35,790 bases of DNA. It comes from Acrasis kona (lineage: Eukaryota > Heterolobosea > Eutetramitea > Acrasida > Acrasidae). Below the pieces are notes generated by a model, which saw only the letters and a list, made by a program, of their open reading frames with translations, did not search any database and was not told where the DNA came from. This document shows, one piece after another, positions 9,496 through 18,555 of the stretch. The position numbers and the translations under genes are program-made. The stretch covers positions 1 to 35,790 of the forward strand of contig JAOPGA020001415.1 in the NCBI GenBank assembly GCA_026419775.2, in the 5' to 3' direction. Each line of letters opens with the position of its first letter. Positions within the stretch are counted from its first letter, which is position 1.

Positions 9496-11214
9496 CTACG
9501 CTTTCGCTCTACGTGGGGGTTGTCTCTTCGCAGTTCCAACTTCACCAGCTTGAAAAGATGCCTTGTGCTGTGTTGTTAACAAGAGGGTGCTTCCTTCGCT
9601 GTTCCTCTTGTTTTTCACTTTGAGAACATCTTCTTTACTTCTTGAATCACTCAAGTTATTTACATCTCCATAAATATAATCTTTGTACTTGTCCAAATCA
9701 ATGTTCAAGTCTCCCAAATCACAAGTCAGACTATGAAAGAAGGGATCACATAACAACTCAAAAGGAGTGTAACAATACTCATTGTACAGTTTTTTCTTAA
9801 AGTTCCTAAACTCTGAGAGAGTCGCTTCGCTAGGATGACCCTCCCATCTGATTTGAACGCGCATGAACTGCCTACTAAACTGAAGCTTATCTCTGAACGG
9901 ATCAAAAGTACACAAGACAGGCGTCTTTTCGTTACACAGAATTTCGCCATTAGGAACCTTTATTCTAGAATTGCCAAAATCCAAGAGCTTTACAAGAAAC
10001 GGAAATAGATCGAACGGACACAACCAACAAATATGTTCATAAGAAAAAACAGAGTGCAGCACGTCGCTAGGACGACGAACTTCTTTCAACATTATATTAC
10101 AGAGGTGCAAATCATTGTGGACAAAATCATATTCTTGTTGTGACACATGCAAAGTAAACAACACCTGGAACAAAATACATTTGAATTGAGTAATAAGCAA
10201 AGAAAAGTCGGATTTTTTTAAATAGTCAAGTAACGTTATATCTGCCCTCTCCATCACAAAGTTCATGTATTGCAACCTCATCTTTCTATCATGAACTTGT
10301 TTTTGTCTTAAATTGCTACCGATAGCGCTGGTGGCGCTGGTGGTAGGTGATATTGGACCTTGACCACTGGTCGCGGTCTCTTGACTATTGCCTCCATCCA
10401 CAAAACTTGTTTGACTGCTGCTTTGAGAGCAGCTAGAAGCGCTCACCGGCGTCAACATGACCACATCGTCCTCCTCTTCGTCTTGCAAAGAGTCATCATT
10501 TGTAAGATCGTAGGTATGGACATGAGAGTGTTGAGTTTTTACAAGATATTTGTTAGGTACATGATTAGGAGGTATGGTTTCTACATGATGAAACTTTACC
10601 TTCTTCGTAGGTTCTGGCGGAGGAGGTTCGGGAACAAGCACGTTTCTCATTTTACGTCTTTTTGCCGTTCTACACATTGTTTCGTGCTCTTGTATGTTTT
10701 TTTTATGCCTCTTGCCCTTTCGTCCCGAACCCGCACTATAATATTCTTTTTCAGAGGTGCGTGCGTTGTAGTCAACCGGCCATCCTCTGGTTTTGAACCA
10801 ATCGAAGAGGTCTATAAAGTTGGAACACCTATTTTTCGTATTGTTTTTCAAGTTACATAGAGTTGTGTGCATCAATACTTGTCTATATGTGGAGTCCATT
10901 CCGTCTTTGCAATCTGGGTCAGTGATGAGCGAGGACTTTACAGCAACCTCCCTATCAGTGCCAAAGTTTTGTACAGCAAACGACACCTCTGCAGTTTGAC
11001 CCACAACTTGTTGTTCGTCCACTACTACAATTATATTCTTCTCTTCGAATATTTCGGGTCTCGTTTTCACAGGTGCAACAAGCAATTCCTCTTTGATGCA
11101 TTCGTACCGACGCGCATTTTCTTGCCTAAACTGTTTTGTTTTTGGAGATGAATCCTGCGTCATGCTTAAATGATCAGGTAGAGAGGATCTCCTTTTAGCA
11201 TCGGACGCGTCCAT
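9496..11214 (-). CDS. Haspin-like protein kinase with a large N-lobe insert
   Basis: Single exon, 572 aa; the start is ATG 11214 (an upstream in-frame codon is TTG). Kinase signatures: the VAVK lysine (Lys93), the catalytic loop HNDLHLCNIML (Asp368, Asn373) and LLDFGNSR (Asp412), with FVMERADITLLDYL as the hinge/alpha-D region. The D-L-H-x-x-N-I loop and the FIDLFDWF strand resemble haspin and related divergent kinases rather than the classical HRD group. Between the N-lobe helix and the hinge, residues about 150-310 form a polar, basic insert with KRHKK and KRRKMR (likely nuclear signals), an acidic run and a Ser-rich stretch. The alpha-C position usually held by Glu appears to be Gln112 (YRQVLMHTTL). 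Haspins phosphorylate histone H3 in mitosis; whether this one does is unknown. The short upstream gap suggests a compact promoter. Confidence 0.8.
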   Translation of the reverse strand: MDASDAKRRSSLPDHLSMTQDSSPKTKQFRQENARRYECIKEELLVAPVKTRPEIFEEKNIIVVVDEQQVVGQTAEVSFAVQNFGTDREVAVKSSLITDPDCKDGMDSTYRQVLMHTTLCNLKNNTKNRCSNFIDLFDWFKTRGWPVDYNARTSEKEYYSAGSGRKGKRHKKNIQEHETMCRTAKRRKMRNVLVPEPPPPEPTKKVKFHHVETIPPNHVPNKYLVKTQHSHVHTYDLTNDDSLQDEEEDDVVMLTPVSASSCSQSSSQTSFVDGGNSQETATSGQGPISPTTSATSAIGSNLRQKQVHDRKMRLQYMNFVMERADITLLDYLKKSDFSLLITQFKCILFQVLFTLHVSQQEYDFVHNDLHLCNIMLKEVRRPSDVLHSVFSYEHICWLCPFDLFPFLVKLLDFGNSRIKVPNGEILCNEKTPVLCTFDPFRDKLQFSRQFMRVQIRWEGHPSEATLSEFRNFKKKLYNEYCYTPFELLCDPFFHSLTCDLGDLNIDLDKYKDYIYGDVNNLSDSRSKEDVLKVKNKRNSEGSTLLLTTQHKASFQAGEVGTAKRQPPRRAKA

Positions 11215-11264
11215 CCTCAAAGTTATATATATGGTTGACGAGAATAAATTGTAAAATCAATTTT

Positions 11265-12991
11265 TTATTTCTTCTTGTTGGCAACAATAATCATGGTGTC
11301 ATCCTTCTCCTCTTCCCTTCTCTTCTCCAACGCCTCTCTCTTATCATTCCGTCGCTTCTCCAACTCTGCTTCCTCCAATTCCTCGTCGACTTCGTCATCT
11401 TGGAATCCATCGTCATAATCGCTTTCGTTGGTCTTTTGAACCAAATCTTGTTCGTCGCGTAACTCTTCGTCCTGCACGCCAGGCGCAATTTCCTCTTGTT
11501 CGCTGTCGTCGTCTCGGTCATCGTCGTCCTTGTCGTTGCCGTTGTGATTTGATGCATCCTCGTCGAGCTTGATCAAATCAATCTGATCCCTCAATTCCTT
11601 TTCTTCTTCCAATTCCTCCATGAAACGTTCGCGATCCTTGACTCTCTCCGATGGTTTTTCGTTCTTTTTGGGATTGGCCAATTCCGGATCCTTCATCAAT
11701 GTTCTCAACTTCCATTTCCTTCCTCTTCTCTTTTCGTAAATCTTCCTCACCAGAATCACGTCGGGCATGTTGGCAATCTTTTTGAATTCCTTGACGTAGT
11801 GATCGTTGTAACTCGAATTCCTCACGTCGTATCCCATCACGTTATCGCCCGGCTTGAGTATCCTGCCCAGGTGGGTCTTGATGAACACGACGTCATTTTC
11901 GTTTCCCATCTCGTCGCTCCTGACCACTTGTGCTTCCACTAATTTGTGCTTGCTGTTCTTCATGTATTGTGTTTCTTGACGAATGGGTTCGACGTCCAAC
12001 ACCGTGTATTGGACCTGTCGTTGAGTGTCCATGAGCGACGTGAACGAATGTTTCCAATACACTTCTTTTGTGATTTCGCTCTCTTGTAGAGTGGTCGGAT
12101 CGATAAAGTAAATCTTGGAGTTGACCTTGCTGCACAGCACTAGCGGACCTATGCCTCCCATGTCGCGACATAGCTTGTGAGGCAAGCATATGAGATCCTC
12201 CCTGCATACTGGTGGAATGTCGATGGAGAAGGAATACTTGTAATTGTGAATGTTGCTCTTCATGTCGTGGGTGATCAAACGCTCTGATGTGGACGACTTG
12301 ATGGGCGCGACCGTCTTGATGAAATCAATGAACCTCATGGCTTGGTTACGCGCAGCAAAGAAGAAATCGATTCCGTCGGTTACTTCCTTAATGTTGAGAC
12401 ACTTGTCGTGCATGTGATGTTTTAGGATTAATTGTTCCAGGAACATCATGGTGCGCTTGTGATTTACCTTTTGACGTAACTGGACGACTGCTGACCATGT
12501 GTGATGTGTGTAGCTCTTTTGGCATGCATCGCATTGTTGGTTGCGAACTACAAAATCAACCACTAAGCTCTGCTGTAGTACGGTTCCGTTGAATACTTCG
12601 GCTTGAATGGTGATTTTAACTTTTAGTCTTCTGGAATGGGGTTCTGTATATAAAAATTTTGCATCCACTAATTTCAACTTGCTTAGACCGTGGATTCTTT
12701 TTAAACATATGGTCAATAGTTCTTTGCTTTCGGTATCGCATGAGACCCAATATTTTGGTGGTTGCAAATATCTCTCGCATTCCCTGCAAAAGAAAATTAC
12801 CTCTTCTTTGCTAATGCTCTGGGTAATATCGACTTGAGATTTGATGCAATTCAGACACATGTTGGCAGGGTTTGGCTGTTAATGTAAGAATAACATTTGA
12901 TTCAAATGCTTACCGGCATGCTTAATCCGCACAAACAGCATAGGACCATATGCCCTGATCGTGATGAAGCTACTGACACGGACTGGACCAT
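11265..12991 (-). CDS. NMD3: 60S ribosomal export adaptor NMD3
   Basis: Exons 12991..12914 and 12875..11265 (38-nt phase-0 intron, GTAAGC...AACAG) give 562 aa. The small first exon supplies LCCLCG, which with PPNPANMCLNC across the junction makes the first zinc-binding pair; FFCRECERYLQPP makes the second. The body follows NMD3 closely: TEPHSRRLKVKITIQ, HDMKSNIHNYKYSFSIDIPP, YFIDPTTLQ and the SH3-like THLGRILKPGDNVMGYDV. The C-terminus is highly acidic and basic, as in the family, where nuclear export and localisation signals lie. NMD3 binds the nascent 60S subunit and recruits the exportin Crm1. I chose the ATG at 12991 because the SSRSGHMVLCC lead-in aligns with the usual N-terminus; an internal Met (of GHMVLCC) is an alternative start. 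An AATAAA-like string follows the stop. Confidence 0.95.
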
Positions 12992-13008
12992 CGTTTACAC
13001 ACAATTTT

Positions 13009-13858
13009 ATGTTCAAAATCAAAAACCATGATGAAGTCAACTTATACTCAAGGACTTGTTCCTCAGGAACTGAAGCGGTCTTTTGCGGGACTATGAAACC
13101 CCTCCTCGCGTTATTCGACTCCGTATAACATTCGCATTATTTGGTTCGTCTGCCAAGCCGAACGTGATGACTTATTATCAACTAAAGATTTGAGGCAATT
13201 TATAGGAACGGTGCAATATAAAGTTGTCAGGAAGAAAGGCACCGATATCATACAACAACATGGAATCTTCAATCACGTCGCAACAAATTACTGATGTGTT
13301 CCATAATCACTTCAAATACAAACTTCTTTGTTGATGAAGTTCAGGAAAATTAAATCTTAAGAAACATACAGTACATTTTGGAGGAACTGTTGGAAGTGAT
13401 AAAGTAGACTCCTCAGTTAGAGTGAAGAAAAGGCAGTACGGTCCAGACTTTGTATTTTTACTTGGTTAGTGTTCGTACCAATACATCGTAACTTTTTAGG
13501 TTCACGATAAATCACAAACAGGGAGATTTTGAAAAACAAATCACAACCAAGGGTCTTTACTTAACCCTGGTTGTTGATCGGCACACGGAATCGTCTGCAG
13601 AAATCTTGAATGTATCTTGTAAAACCCAAGCACAATAATAAAATCAGAGAATTTGAGATATTAAACAATGTTTTTCTTTGTCTACATTATAGTATTGGTT
13701 TGTATAAAAGACTAGAACAAAATGTCAAATCTCTACAGTCATCCCAGAAGGATATCTTGTCCTTGCACCAAGACTTGTCTCGAAAAATAAAGAATGATCT
13801 TGTATTTAATTTTATTCTTGTTTATTATTTAGAACTCGTTCACAAACGCAGTGTATAA
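13009..13858 (+). CDS. Probable multi-exon gene or decaying gene, splicing unresolved
   Basis: Several stretches in different plus-strand frames look coding and are separated by intron-sized gaps. In order: MFKIKNHDEVNLYS... from ATG 13009, with an alternative frame YETPPRVIRL (13092-13122); after a GTATAA donor at 13123 and a CAAG acceptor at 13157, ERDDLLSTKDLRQFIGTVQY and KKGTDIIQQHG (13160-13291); HFGGTVGSDKVDSSVRVKK (13374-13463); GDFEKQITTKGLYLTLVVD (13522-13611); and a coiled-coil end LYKRLEQNVKSLQSSQKDI (to 13858). Some joins fit phase (13122/13158 via the YETPP frame; 13329/13372), others conflict, so no single intact model emerged. Either the gene is real with unusual introns, or it has frameshifts and is a pseudogene. 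It starts only about 17 bp from the NMD3 start. No family recognised. Confidence 0.45.
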
Positions 13859-13872
13859 AAAACCACTTATTA

Positions 13873-15111
13873 CTAATAGGGATAAAATCCATTATTAATT
13901 CCGTTCGCGATAGGTTCAGCAGCATCTGCTGCATCTCCAATGAATCCCACAAAGCTACAAAATTTCCCCCAGCAGCTTGTTCCTCTTCTACTATTGGTGG
14001 TAGGTCCGCCACTGTTCTGTCCAGAATTTGTTGTAGCACCGGCGGCAGCTCCATTGTTGTTCTGTTGTAAGTTTCTTCTACCATTATTGTTCTGAGTATT
14101 ATGTGCGTTACCGTTAATGGCAGTGGTGCTGGAATCTAAATCTGAATCTACTTCTTGTCTATTTGCTACCTGCGCTGCTAATGTTTCTTGTCCATTTGCT
14201 CTTACTACACTTCTAGTTCTTCCTCTAATTGATCCACCTCTACGTGTATCTTGTTGTCCATCTCCTGTCTGCACTGCTGATCTTTCACGTATACTTTCTT
14301 GTCCATTTGCTCTTACTACACTTCTAGTTCTCCCTCTGATTGATCCACCTCTACGTGTATCTTGTTGTCCATCTCCTGTCTGCACTGCTGATCTTTCACG
14401 TACACTTCCTTGTCCATTTGCTCTTTCTACACCTCTAGTTCTCCCTCTGATTGATCCACCTCTACGTGTATCTTGTTGTCCATCTCCTGTCTGCACTGCT
14501 GATCTTTCACGTATACTTTCTTGTCCATTTGCTCTTACTACACTTCTAGTTCTTCCTCTAATTGATCCACCTCTTCGTGTATCTTGTTGTCCATCTCCTG
14601 TCTGCACTGCTGATCTTTCAGGTACACTTCCTTGTCTGTTTGCTCTTTCTACACCTCTAGTTCTTCTATTTGGCATATATCGCTTATGAATCTCTTCAAT
14701 AAGAATAAATACACTTGTTAAACTATCAGATCTTATTCTTGCAATCACTTCTTCATTTTCTTTTGCCCTTACTTCTGATCCTTCCACGTTTGCTTTGTAA
14801 GTGATATCATCCACATAGAAGCTCGTCTTTTCCATAGCATCCGTGCTGCTCCGAACTTGATTATTTAGACCACTAATTCCAAATCCAACCATAATTGTAA
14901 TTATCTCTCCTTGTTGCGTCTTCAAATGGATATCAAGTCCTGATCGTCTGCGTACTTTACCTGCTCCTCTTATACCTTCTTCCAATGAATTTAATATATC
15001 GTCATAGAATTGTTGTAGCTTGAATGATCTATTTTTAAATTGCAGTGGAATCTCTAACCCTAAACACACCACTGCTATGAATATAAGAATTAGCACAATA
15101 CTTGATCTCAT
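13873..15111 (-). CDS. Secreted protein with 37-residue tandem repeats
   Basis: Single exon, 412 aa; the ATG at 15111 opens a signal peptide (RSSIVLILIFIAVVCLG). Residues about 25-145 form an ordered-looking alpha/beta region with no recognised family. Residues 151-298 are four 37-residue repeats (pattern TRxVxRANGQxSxRERSAVQ then TGDGQQDTRRGGSIRGR) plus a fifth partial copy. The repeat region is strongly basic and polar, likely extended. The tail is Asn/Gln/Gly-rich (NTQNNNGRRNLQQNNNG), then ends with CWGKFCSFVGFIGDAADAAE, a Cys pair and a hydrophobic helix. This suggests an extracellular or surface matrix-like protein; function unknown. The antisense strand of the repeats is also open (190 codons), a by-product of the repeat composition. 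Confidence 0.75.
   Translation of the reverse strand: MRSSIVLILIFIAVVCLGLEIPLQFKNRSFKLQQFYDDILNSLEEGIRGAGKVRRRSGLDIHLKTQQGEIITIMVGFGISGLNNQVRSSTDAMEKTSFYVDDITYKANVEGSEVRAKENEEVIARIRSDSLTSVFILIEEIHKRYMPNRRTRGVERANRQGSVPERSAVQTGDGQQDTRRGGSIRGRTRSVVRANGQESIRERSAVQTGDGQQDTRRGGSIRGRTRGVERANGQGSVRERSAVQTGDGQQDTRRGGSIRGRTRSVVRANGQESIRERSAVQTGDGQQDTRRGGSIRGRTRSVVRANGQETLAAQVANRQEVDSDLDSSTTAINGNAHNTQNNNGRRNLQQNNNGAAAGATTNSGQNSGGPTTNSRRGTSCWGKFCSFVGFIGDAADAAEPIANGINNGFYPY
14187..14667 (-). repeat. 111-bp in-frame tandem repeat (four copies plus partial)
   Basis: The string CTTGTCCATTTGCTCT (plus strand) or a close variant recurs at 14187, 14298, 14409, 14520 and 14631, an exact 111-bp period. Units alternate between two subtypes when read as protein (GVERAN.QGSV then SVVRANGQESI), so the duplicated unit in recent history was probably a 222-bp pair. 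Reading frame is conserved throughout. Confidence 0.93.
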
Positions 15112-15263
15112 TCCCTCGTACACTTTGTTTAATTTAGAACAAATTATAACCTTTTTGAGACTTTTTTGTAAGGAAACTGACGTCTTTTAAGTAGGGGAAG
15201 GTTTTGGTTCAATCAATGGAACTACAAATGCTTCGTTGAGGGCAGAGGCGTATAGAGCACCTT

Positions 15264-15383
15264 AGGGATGGGATCGAAATCCTATCCCATCCGCTACAAT
15301 TATGGCTGTCTTGGGATAGGATTTTTGTAAAGACGGATTGATCCCACCCGTGATGAATCCGGATATATCCCAAGGATTGATCC
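15264..15383. repeat. Cluster of inverted GGAT/ATCC motifs with alternative hairpins
   Basis: AAATCCTATCCCA (15276-15288) is the exact reverse complement of TGGGATAGGATTT (15312-15324), a 13-bp stem with a 23-nt loop. The first arm overlaps a smaller hairpin, GGATGGGAT (15265-15273) with ATCCCATCC (15283-15291), and TTGGGATA (15311-15318) can also pair with TATCCCAA (15366-15373). GGATTGATCC occurs at 15335 and 15374, and ATCCGGAT at 15357. The stems are mutually exclusive. This may be a small foldback element, a protein-binding array or a structured transcript end. Confidence 0.6.
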
Positions 15384-15723
15384 AAGTAATGTCCAAATGC
15401 TCTTAACATAACACGCAGATTCTAATCAGGAATCTAGAAATAATGTTTATGGCAAAGAGCGTGAAATGGTCAACTCAACACACTGTCTCTGGGGACTCCA
15501 AGGTTAAAAAACCCAATCAATTACAGGGTTGACAAATCCACGCTCATAAAAAAATTGACCTTTTATCTTCATTCTTCCCAGCGAAACTTAGATTATAGTT
15601 ATTTGCAACGTTTACAAGTTTGTACATATTTGTGTTGGAGATAATTTAAGTGATAAATACTGACAGGTCCAGGGTTCGATCCCCATATCAATCATTTCGT
15701 AAGAATAATTATTTGAAAAGACT

Positions 15724-15737
15724 CTTGTCGCGACAAG
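15724..15737. repeat. 14-bp perfect palindrome
   Basis: CTTGTCGCGACAAG is self-complementary over all 14 bases and lies 31 bp past the NTAQ1 stop codon. It shares its TTGTCG/CGACAA arms with the palindrome at 8310-8323. It might be a binding site for a dimeric factor or chance; no function can be assigned. Confidence 0.5.
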
Positions 15738-15767
15738 CCATTATGTCAATGTGGTGAAACAAAATCA

Positions 15768-16370
15768 TTAACTAAAAACATGATTTATAAGACCAACAAA
15801 GTTGACTTTGAACATATTACATAATCCTTGAACATTGACAATTTGACCAATGTTAGTGCGACTCATATCTCTATACTCATCAAGGTTGTGCGTACAATTT
15901 TTATCCATTTGAATCAGGTTCCATTGCGGTGGCGGCATTGAATACTTTCCATCGTGCATCATGTGTGAGCGATCGCTGGAGAAGTTGTTATAAAATTCAA
16001 TACTGCTAATAACTCTAAACCGAATATCCGAGAACTTGTCCTCTAACTCCTCGTACATAAGATTTGTTATAAATGATTTCGCTATGTACTCCCCAAAGTC
16101 GCAGGGGAAGGACAAACGAGTATCAAAGTCATATATAATCGGGGTTTCCTGATTTTTACACAAGACTACATGATAATCCCACACACAAACTCCTTTCCTT
16201 TCCCCTTGATACCATATTGGAACTCTTTTATCCAAAGTGCTGATAAACAGAACGTAATAATCTCTTTCATCTTTTAACTTCTCACAAATCTTCCAAATAT
16301 TCTCCTCACAGTAACAACTTGCATATTCACATTCGTTTCTTACAATCATTTTACAAGCATTCACAAACAT
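15768..16370 (-). CDS. NTAQ1: Protein N-terminal glutamine amidohydrolase
   Basis: Single exon, 200 aa, close to the usual length of about 205. The family is clear: SCYCEENIWKICEKL holds the catalytic Cys (Cys21 in this numbering), VWDYHVVL the His (His67) and YDFDTRLSFPC the Asp (Asp83); NNFSSDRSHM and the PPP loop (YSMPPPQWNLI) are also conserved. The enzyme deamidates N-terminal Gln to Glu, creating a secondary destabilising residue for arginylation in the Arg/N-degron pathway; it acts in the cytosol and nucleus. The frame is open upstream of 16370 but has no further ATG; ATG 16349 is the alternative start and would leave 11 residues before the SCYC motif. Confidence 0.92.
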   Translation of the reverse strand: MFVNACKMIVRNECEYASCYCEENIWKICEKLKDERDYYVLFISTLDKRVPIWYQGERKGVCVWDYHVVLCKNQETPIIYDFDTRLSFPCDFGEYIAKSFITNLMYEELEDKFSDIRFRVISSIEFYNNFSSDRSHMMHDGKYSMPPPQWNLIQMDKNCTHNLDEYRDMSRTNIGQIVNVQGLCNMFKVNFVGLINHVFS

Positions 16371-16893
16371 GTAGTGATTTCTGAAGATAATGATGCTGCC
16401 AACCAAGAAAATCTTGCTTAAAATACTATATCCTGCGCAATGTATCAGCAACCTTGTTGTCCAGTTGTCAGGTTTTAATTCATAGATGATAAAAAGATGG
16501 ATTTGGAACAAGATTTCCAAATGCCGTTGGTTATCCTATTCTCACATGCAAATAGTTTTCAGAACCGTTAATAATCGTCACAAACACACCTTGTGTGATC
16601 ACAAAAGCAATTAGTGATTTAATCAACTACTAGTAAGCAGGTCATTATTGATAATTTGTAGCTTTTTTGTTTGTGTATTCCCTCGAGGTGAGCAAGTGCT
16701 TTGTCGGCGATTTAATCGCAGCAGGTCATGAGAGTAAATGGACTATATAGAGGCAAACAAAAATGGGTTAATGGAAAGCACGGTCTCCAACAACCTCATG
16801 TATGACTTAAGGATACCAACACAAAAAGACACTTGAAAATTTTGTATTTTTATTACCTAACATCTCACTTCAGGTCAATACATTATAACAACA
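16371..16893. other. Intergenic region upstream of NTAQ1
   Basis: 523 bp between the NTAQ1 start and the RCC1-repeat gene's stop. It contains a TATA-like CTATATAG near 16742 and a short 8-bp inverted repeat (ATTTGGAA/TTCCAAAT, 16501-16522). A T-rich stretch just past the RCC1 stop (reading AATAAAAA on the minus strand near 16848) is a plausible polyadenylation signal. No coding frame seen. Confidence 0.45.
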
Positions 16894-18268
16894 CTACGAA
16901 CGAGATATCTCATGAAAATTAAATACTATATCATAAAACTGTTTTGATTGAAATAAGATCCTTCTGACTTTTTGTTCGTAGGCAGTGTCAGTCGAAGACA
17001 AAACTAAAGATCTGCGATTAGCAGAAACAGCAGTCTCTACTTTGTATCCAGATAATTTCTCTACCAAAGTCGGCACCTTCCTCTCCTCCCGATCGTCGAA
17101 TCCACATTGACCCTTATCGTTACATCCAAAAGCATACACACATCCAGTGTTGCTGATGGCAAAGCTGTGCATGCTGCAAGGACCCGTCGCTATGGATGCT
17201 ACATTAATATAATACAATTCTCCCATGACTCGCGCCGGTTGATAATCCATTTTACATCCATTTTGAACTTCTCTTCCAAGCTTGATTGGTTAATTAACGT
17301 CCGAACGTGCATACTTACCTGACCCCAATCATTCGTTCCACAAGAGTATACAGTTCCTTTGTCCGTCAAAAATAGTGAATGGTTCCACCCCGCCGATATT
17401 TGTATAATGGTGTGATTAGAAAGTGACGAGATGAGTGTTGGAATTTGTACGGCCTCCTTGCCCTTGGAAGCACATTGTCCCCCTGCATTATCTCCAAACG
17501 AAAATACACGTCCATCATAAGTAAGTGCTAAACTGTGACGGCCACCACCTGCCATTTGTAGGATTCGTTCATTTTTAAGAAGCTCCACGTGTTGGAGTCG
17601 GCTCACTTCGTTGCTGTGTCCAAGTCCAAGTTGTCTATAATGGTTGTGTGATTTTTGATTCGGCACTTTGTACTTACTTGTATGTATTGTCTCCCCAAGA
17701 GTACACTTGGCGGTCATTAGTGATGGCAAAAGTATGACAAAATCCCGAAGAAACTTGAGCAAATGACACGTTCATGTCCTTGTTTAATTGAATGGGTATG
17801 TGTGATATTGATATTTTTTCGGTACAAAGTTGGTTATGAGAATTAATGCCGCAACAAAATAAACGACCCTCATCTGTATACAGGTTGTTAGAATCGTACT
17901 AATCAGATGCTTACCGTCTATTGCGCACAGGAACCAACCGCCTGATGTTATGTGTGTAATATTTTTTAGTGTCTTAATCTTTGTGGGTACTTGAATGAAG
18001 CTGTTCTCCTCCGTTCCGCATTCTTTGCATGTTTAGTGGAAAATGTTAATCTTAACGTACGCCCATATTCATTGTGACCAAATGCATACACATTTCCGTT
18101 ATCTGATATCTGTAATCATGCTGTACACGTTTGATGCGACTTACCCATAAGTGCGTAATATTGTTGGTCCCCTGTGGTTATTTTCGAGACATTCTCTGTG
18201 CTCATGGCCTGTATAACTCTGAATGTCTCCTGCTGGTACTCCCCTCCCATCATGATGGTATGCTTCAT
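16894..18268 (-). CDS. RCC1-repeat beta-propeller protein
   Basis: Six exons (18268..18145, 18102..18061, 18022..17915, 17873..17678, 17634..17319, 17280..16894), introns of 38-43 nt, total 390 aa. Each junction rebuilds an RCC1 blade: YYALMDNGNVYAFG, FGHNEYGQCGTEENS, FLCAIDDEGRLFCCG, YSWGDNTYKQLGLGHSNEV and CGTNDWGQLGREVQNG. About seven blades are visible, which is a whole propeller. The family includes nucleotide-exchange factors for Ran and many unrelated ubiquitin-ligase and signalling subunits; nothing here shows Ran specificity, and there are no additional domains (no BTB, FYVE or HECT). The start is the first ATG after an in-frame stop. Regulation is not evident. The exon structure is the most intricate in the window and every intron keeps the frame, so the model is reliable. 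Confidence 0.92.
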
Positions 18269-18555
18269 TGTTTAGAAGACAAGAATAGATTTTAATGTTA
18301 TCAAAAATACGTCCTCCTTTAATCATCAATCCCCTTTCCTTTTAAAGAGTAGCCCCCACAAAATTGAACTTTTAAATATAAGCTATAAAAACACTCGGGC
18401 TTCAATATTAAAAAGATCTTTGAGGGATCCCTGCAAAGTTTGAGGGTTTTACCGAGATCTCTATTTATGTAAATACTATCAACTGACAAAAACTTTACAA
18501 GACAGATAACAATCAAGCACTGACACATTCATGAAATTTTATTTTTATTTACCAT

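Larger units (their letters stand above)
15112..15767. other. Intergenic region with palindromic motifs
   Basis: 656 bp upstream of the repeat-protein gene and downstream of NTAQ1. It holds a cluster of GGAT/ATCC inverted motifs (15264-15383), a short string GGGTTCGATCCCC near 15671 that resembles a tRNA T-arm without the rest of a tRNA, and a 14-bp palindrome at 15724. No convincing coding frame. Confidence 0.45.

Noticed and set aside
10360-10860. 166-codon plus-strand ORF
   Set aside because: Antisense to the kinase insert; Arg/Phe-rich composition typical of a shadow frame.
14117-14689. 190-codon plus-strand ORF with Cys/Pro-rich repeats
   Set aside because: It is the exact antisense of the 111-bp repeats of the secreted protein; the period keeps both strands open. 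The sense frame has a signal peptide and sensible flanks.
15640-15700. tRNA-like T-arm (GGGTTCGATCCCC)
   Set aside because: Only three stem pairs close the loop, and no D-arm, anticodon arm or acceptor stem can be formed around it.
18319-18528. 69-codon minus-strand ORF with a hydrophobic start
   Set aside because: Possible small secreted peptide, but it sits in the short gap between the RCC1 and Ca2+-ATPase genes, lacks motifs and is likely leader or chance sequence.
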